From positions 1 through 7,378 of the forward strand of contig CAMPBP010000061.1 of the NCBI GenBank assembly GCA_946639085.1: a stretch of DNA of 7,378 nucleotides. Direction: 5' to 3'. The notes beneath the pieces were generated by a model. That model was not told the origin of the DNA. It saw only the letters and a list, made by a program, of their open reading frames with translations, and did no database searches. This DNA comes from an uncultured Lachnospiraceae bacterium. Lineage in GTDB: Bacteria > Bacillota > Clostridia > Lachnospirales > Lachnospiraceae. This document shows, piece by piece, positions 7,240 through 7,378 of this stretch. The position numbers and the translations under genes are program-made. Within the stretch, counting starts at the first letter, position 1, and the number at the start of each line of letters is the position of its first letter.

Positions 7240-7378
7240 TTAAGGTTCGGGCTCGGAAACGTTGAGATAAACGTCTTCTTTTAAGTGAAATCCGCTGTTT
7301 ATGATTACTTCATCGATGTTGTCTTTGGTTACCGCAACGGGTTCCAGTCCTATATAGGAAATATCGTATGAACCGTCA
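7240..7378 (-). CDS. C-terminus of a ChvE/RbsB-like sugar-binding protein, partial at right edge
   Basis: Forty-five codons and a TAA stop (7242-7240) remain; the rest lies beyond the window. The segment YIGLEPVAVTKDNIDEVIIN followed by SGFHLKEDVYLNV resembles the closing strand and helix of type 1 sugar-binding proteins. The chvE product in this window has the matching end PSYLCEPVVCTVDNYKEILI followed by DSQYYTEDQL. It carries a short acidic tail (SEPEP) that ChvE lacks. By analogy with Clostridia loci in which a second sugar-binding protein partners a sensor kinase (as XylFII with LytS), it could be a sugar sensor controlling the importer, but that is inference from neighbourhood. A second transport receptor is equally possible. 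Confidence 0.62.
   Translation of the reverse strand, partial: DGSYDISYIGLEPVAVTKDNIDEVIINSGFHLKEDVYLNVSEPEP

Overview
The window reads as a stretch of a Gram-positive anaerobe of the Clostridia, most likely a Lachnospiraceae-type organism (Butyrivibrio/Roseburia-like). This rests on protein style: lipoproteins ending in LFAGC or TVSGC, strong AGGAGG-type Shine-Dalgarno sites, a large propeller-bearing solute-binding lipoprotein, and moderately A+T-rich DNA. The genus is inference. Every supported gene is on the minus strand, so the order of transcription is from high to low coordinates.

Right edge (7240-7378): the last 45 codons of a sugar-binding (ChvE/RbsB-like) protein, closed by a rho-independent terminator (7148-7195). 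Next comes a short control region with a candidate extended -10 (7088-7096) and a CG-centred palindrome (7073-7086) over the expected transcription start.

Middle (3140-7039): a complete three-gene sugar ABC importer of the ChvE-MmsA-MmsB (GguAB) type. It consists of a lipid-anchored binding protein (chvE), a double ATPase (mmsA, starting at TTG) and a membrane permease (mmsB, whose ribosome site overlaps the mmsA stop codon). A GC-rich hairpin lies between chvE and mmsA and probably lets the binding protein be made in excess over the membrane parts. A strong terminator (3066-3106) follows mmsB.

Left part (1-2942): a second, probably independent transcription unit. Its first gene is a 734-residue lipoprotein in which a propeller-like N-terminal half is joined to a family 1 extracellular solute-binding domain; no permease genes accompany it here. 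Only 17 bases later begins a gene running off the left edge. It encodes a MutT/MTH1-like Nudix hydrolase joined in frame to a YfiH/PgeF/LACC1-type (multicopper-oxidase-4, purine nucleoside phosphorylase-like) domain. This two-enzyme fusion is the most unusual item in the window.

Together the genes suggest uptake, and perhaps sensing, of plant-type monosaccharides, next to a small unit that pairs a solute-binding lipoprotein with a nucleotide/nucleoside housekeeping enzyme. I see no mobile elements, CRISPR arrays, tRNA or rRNA genes, and no gene-free stretch longer than about 200 bases.
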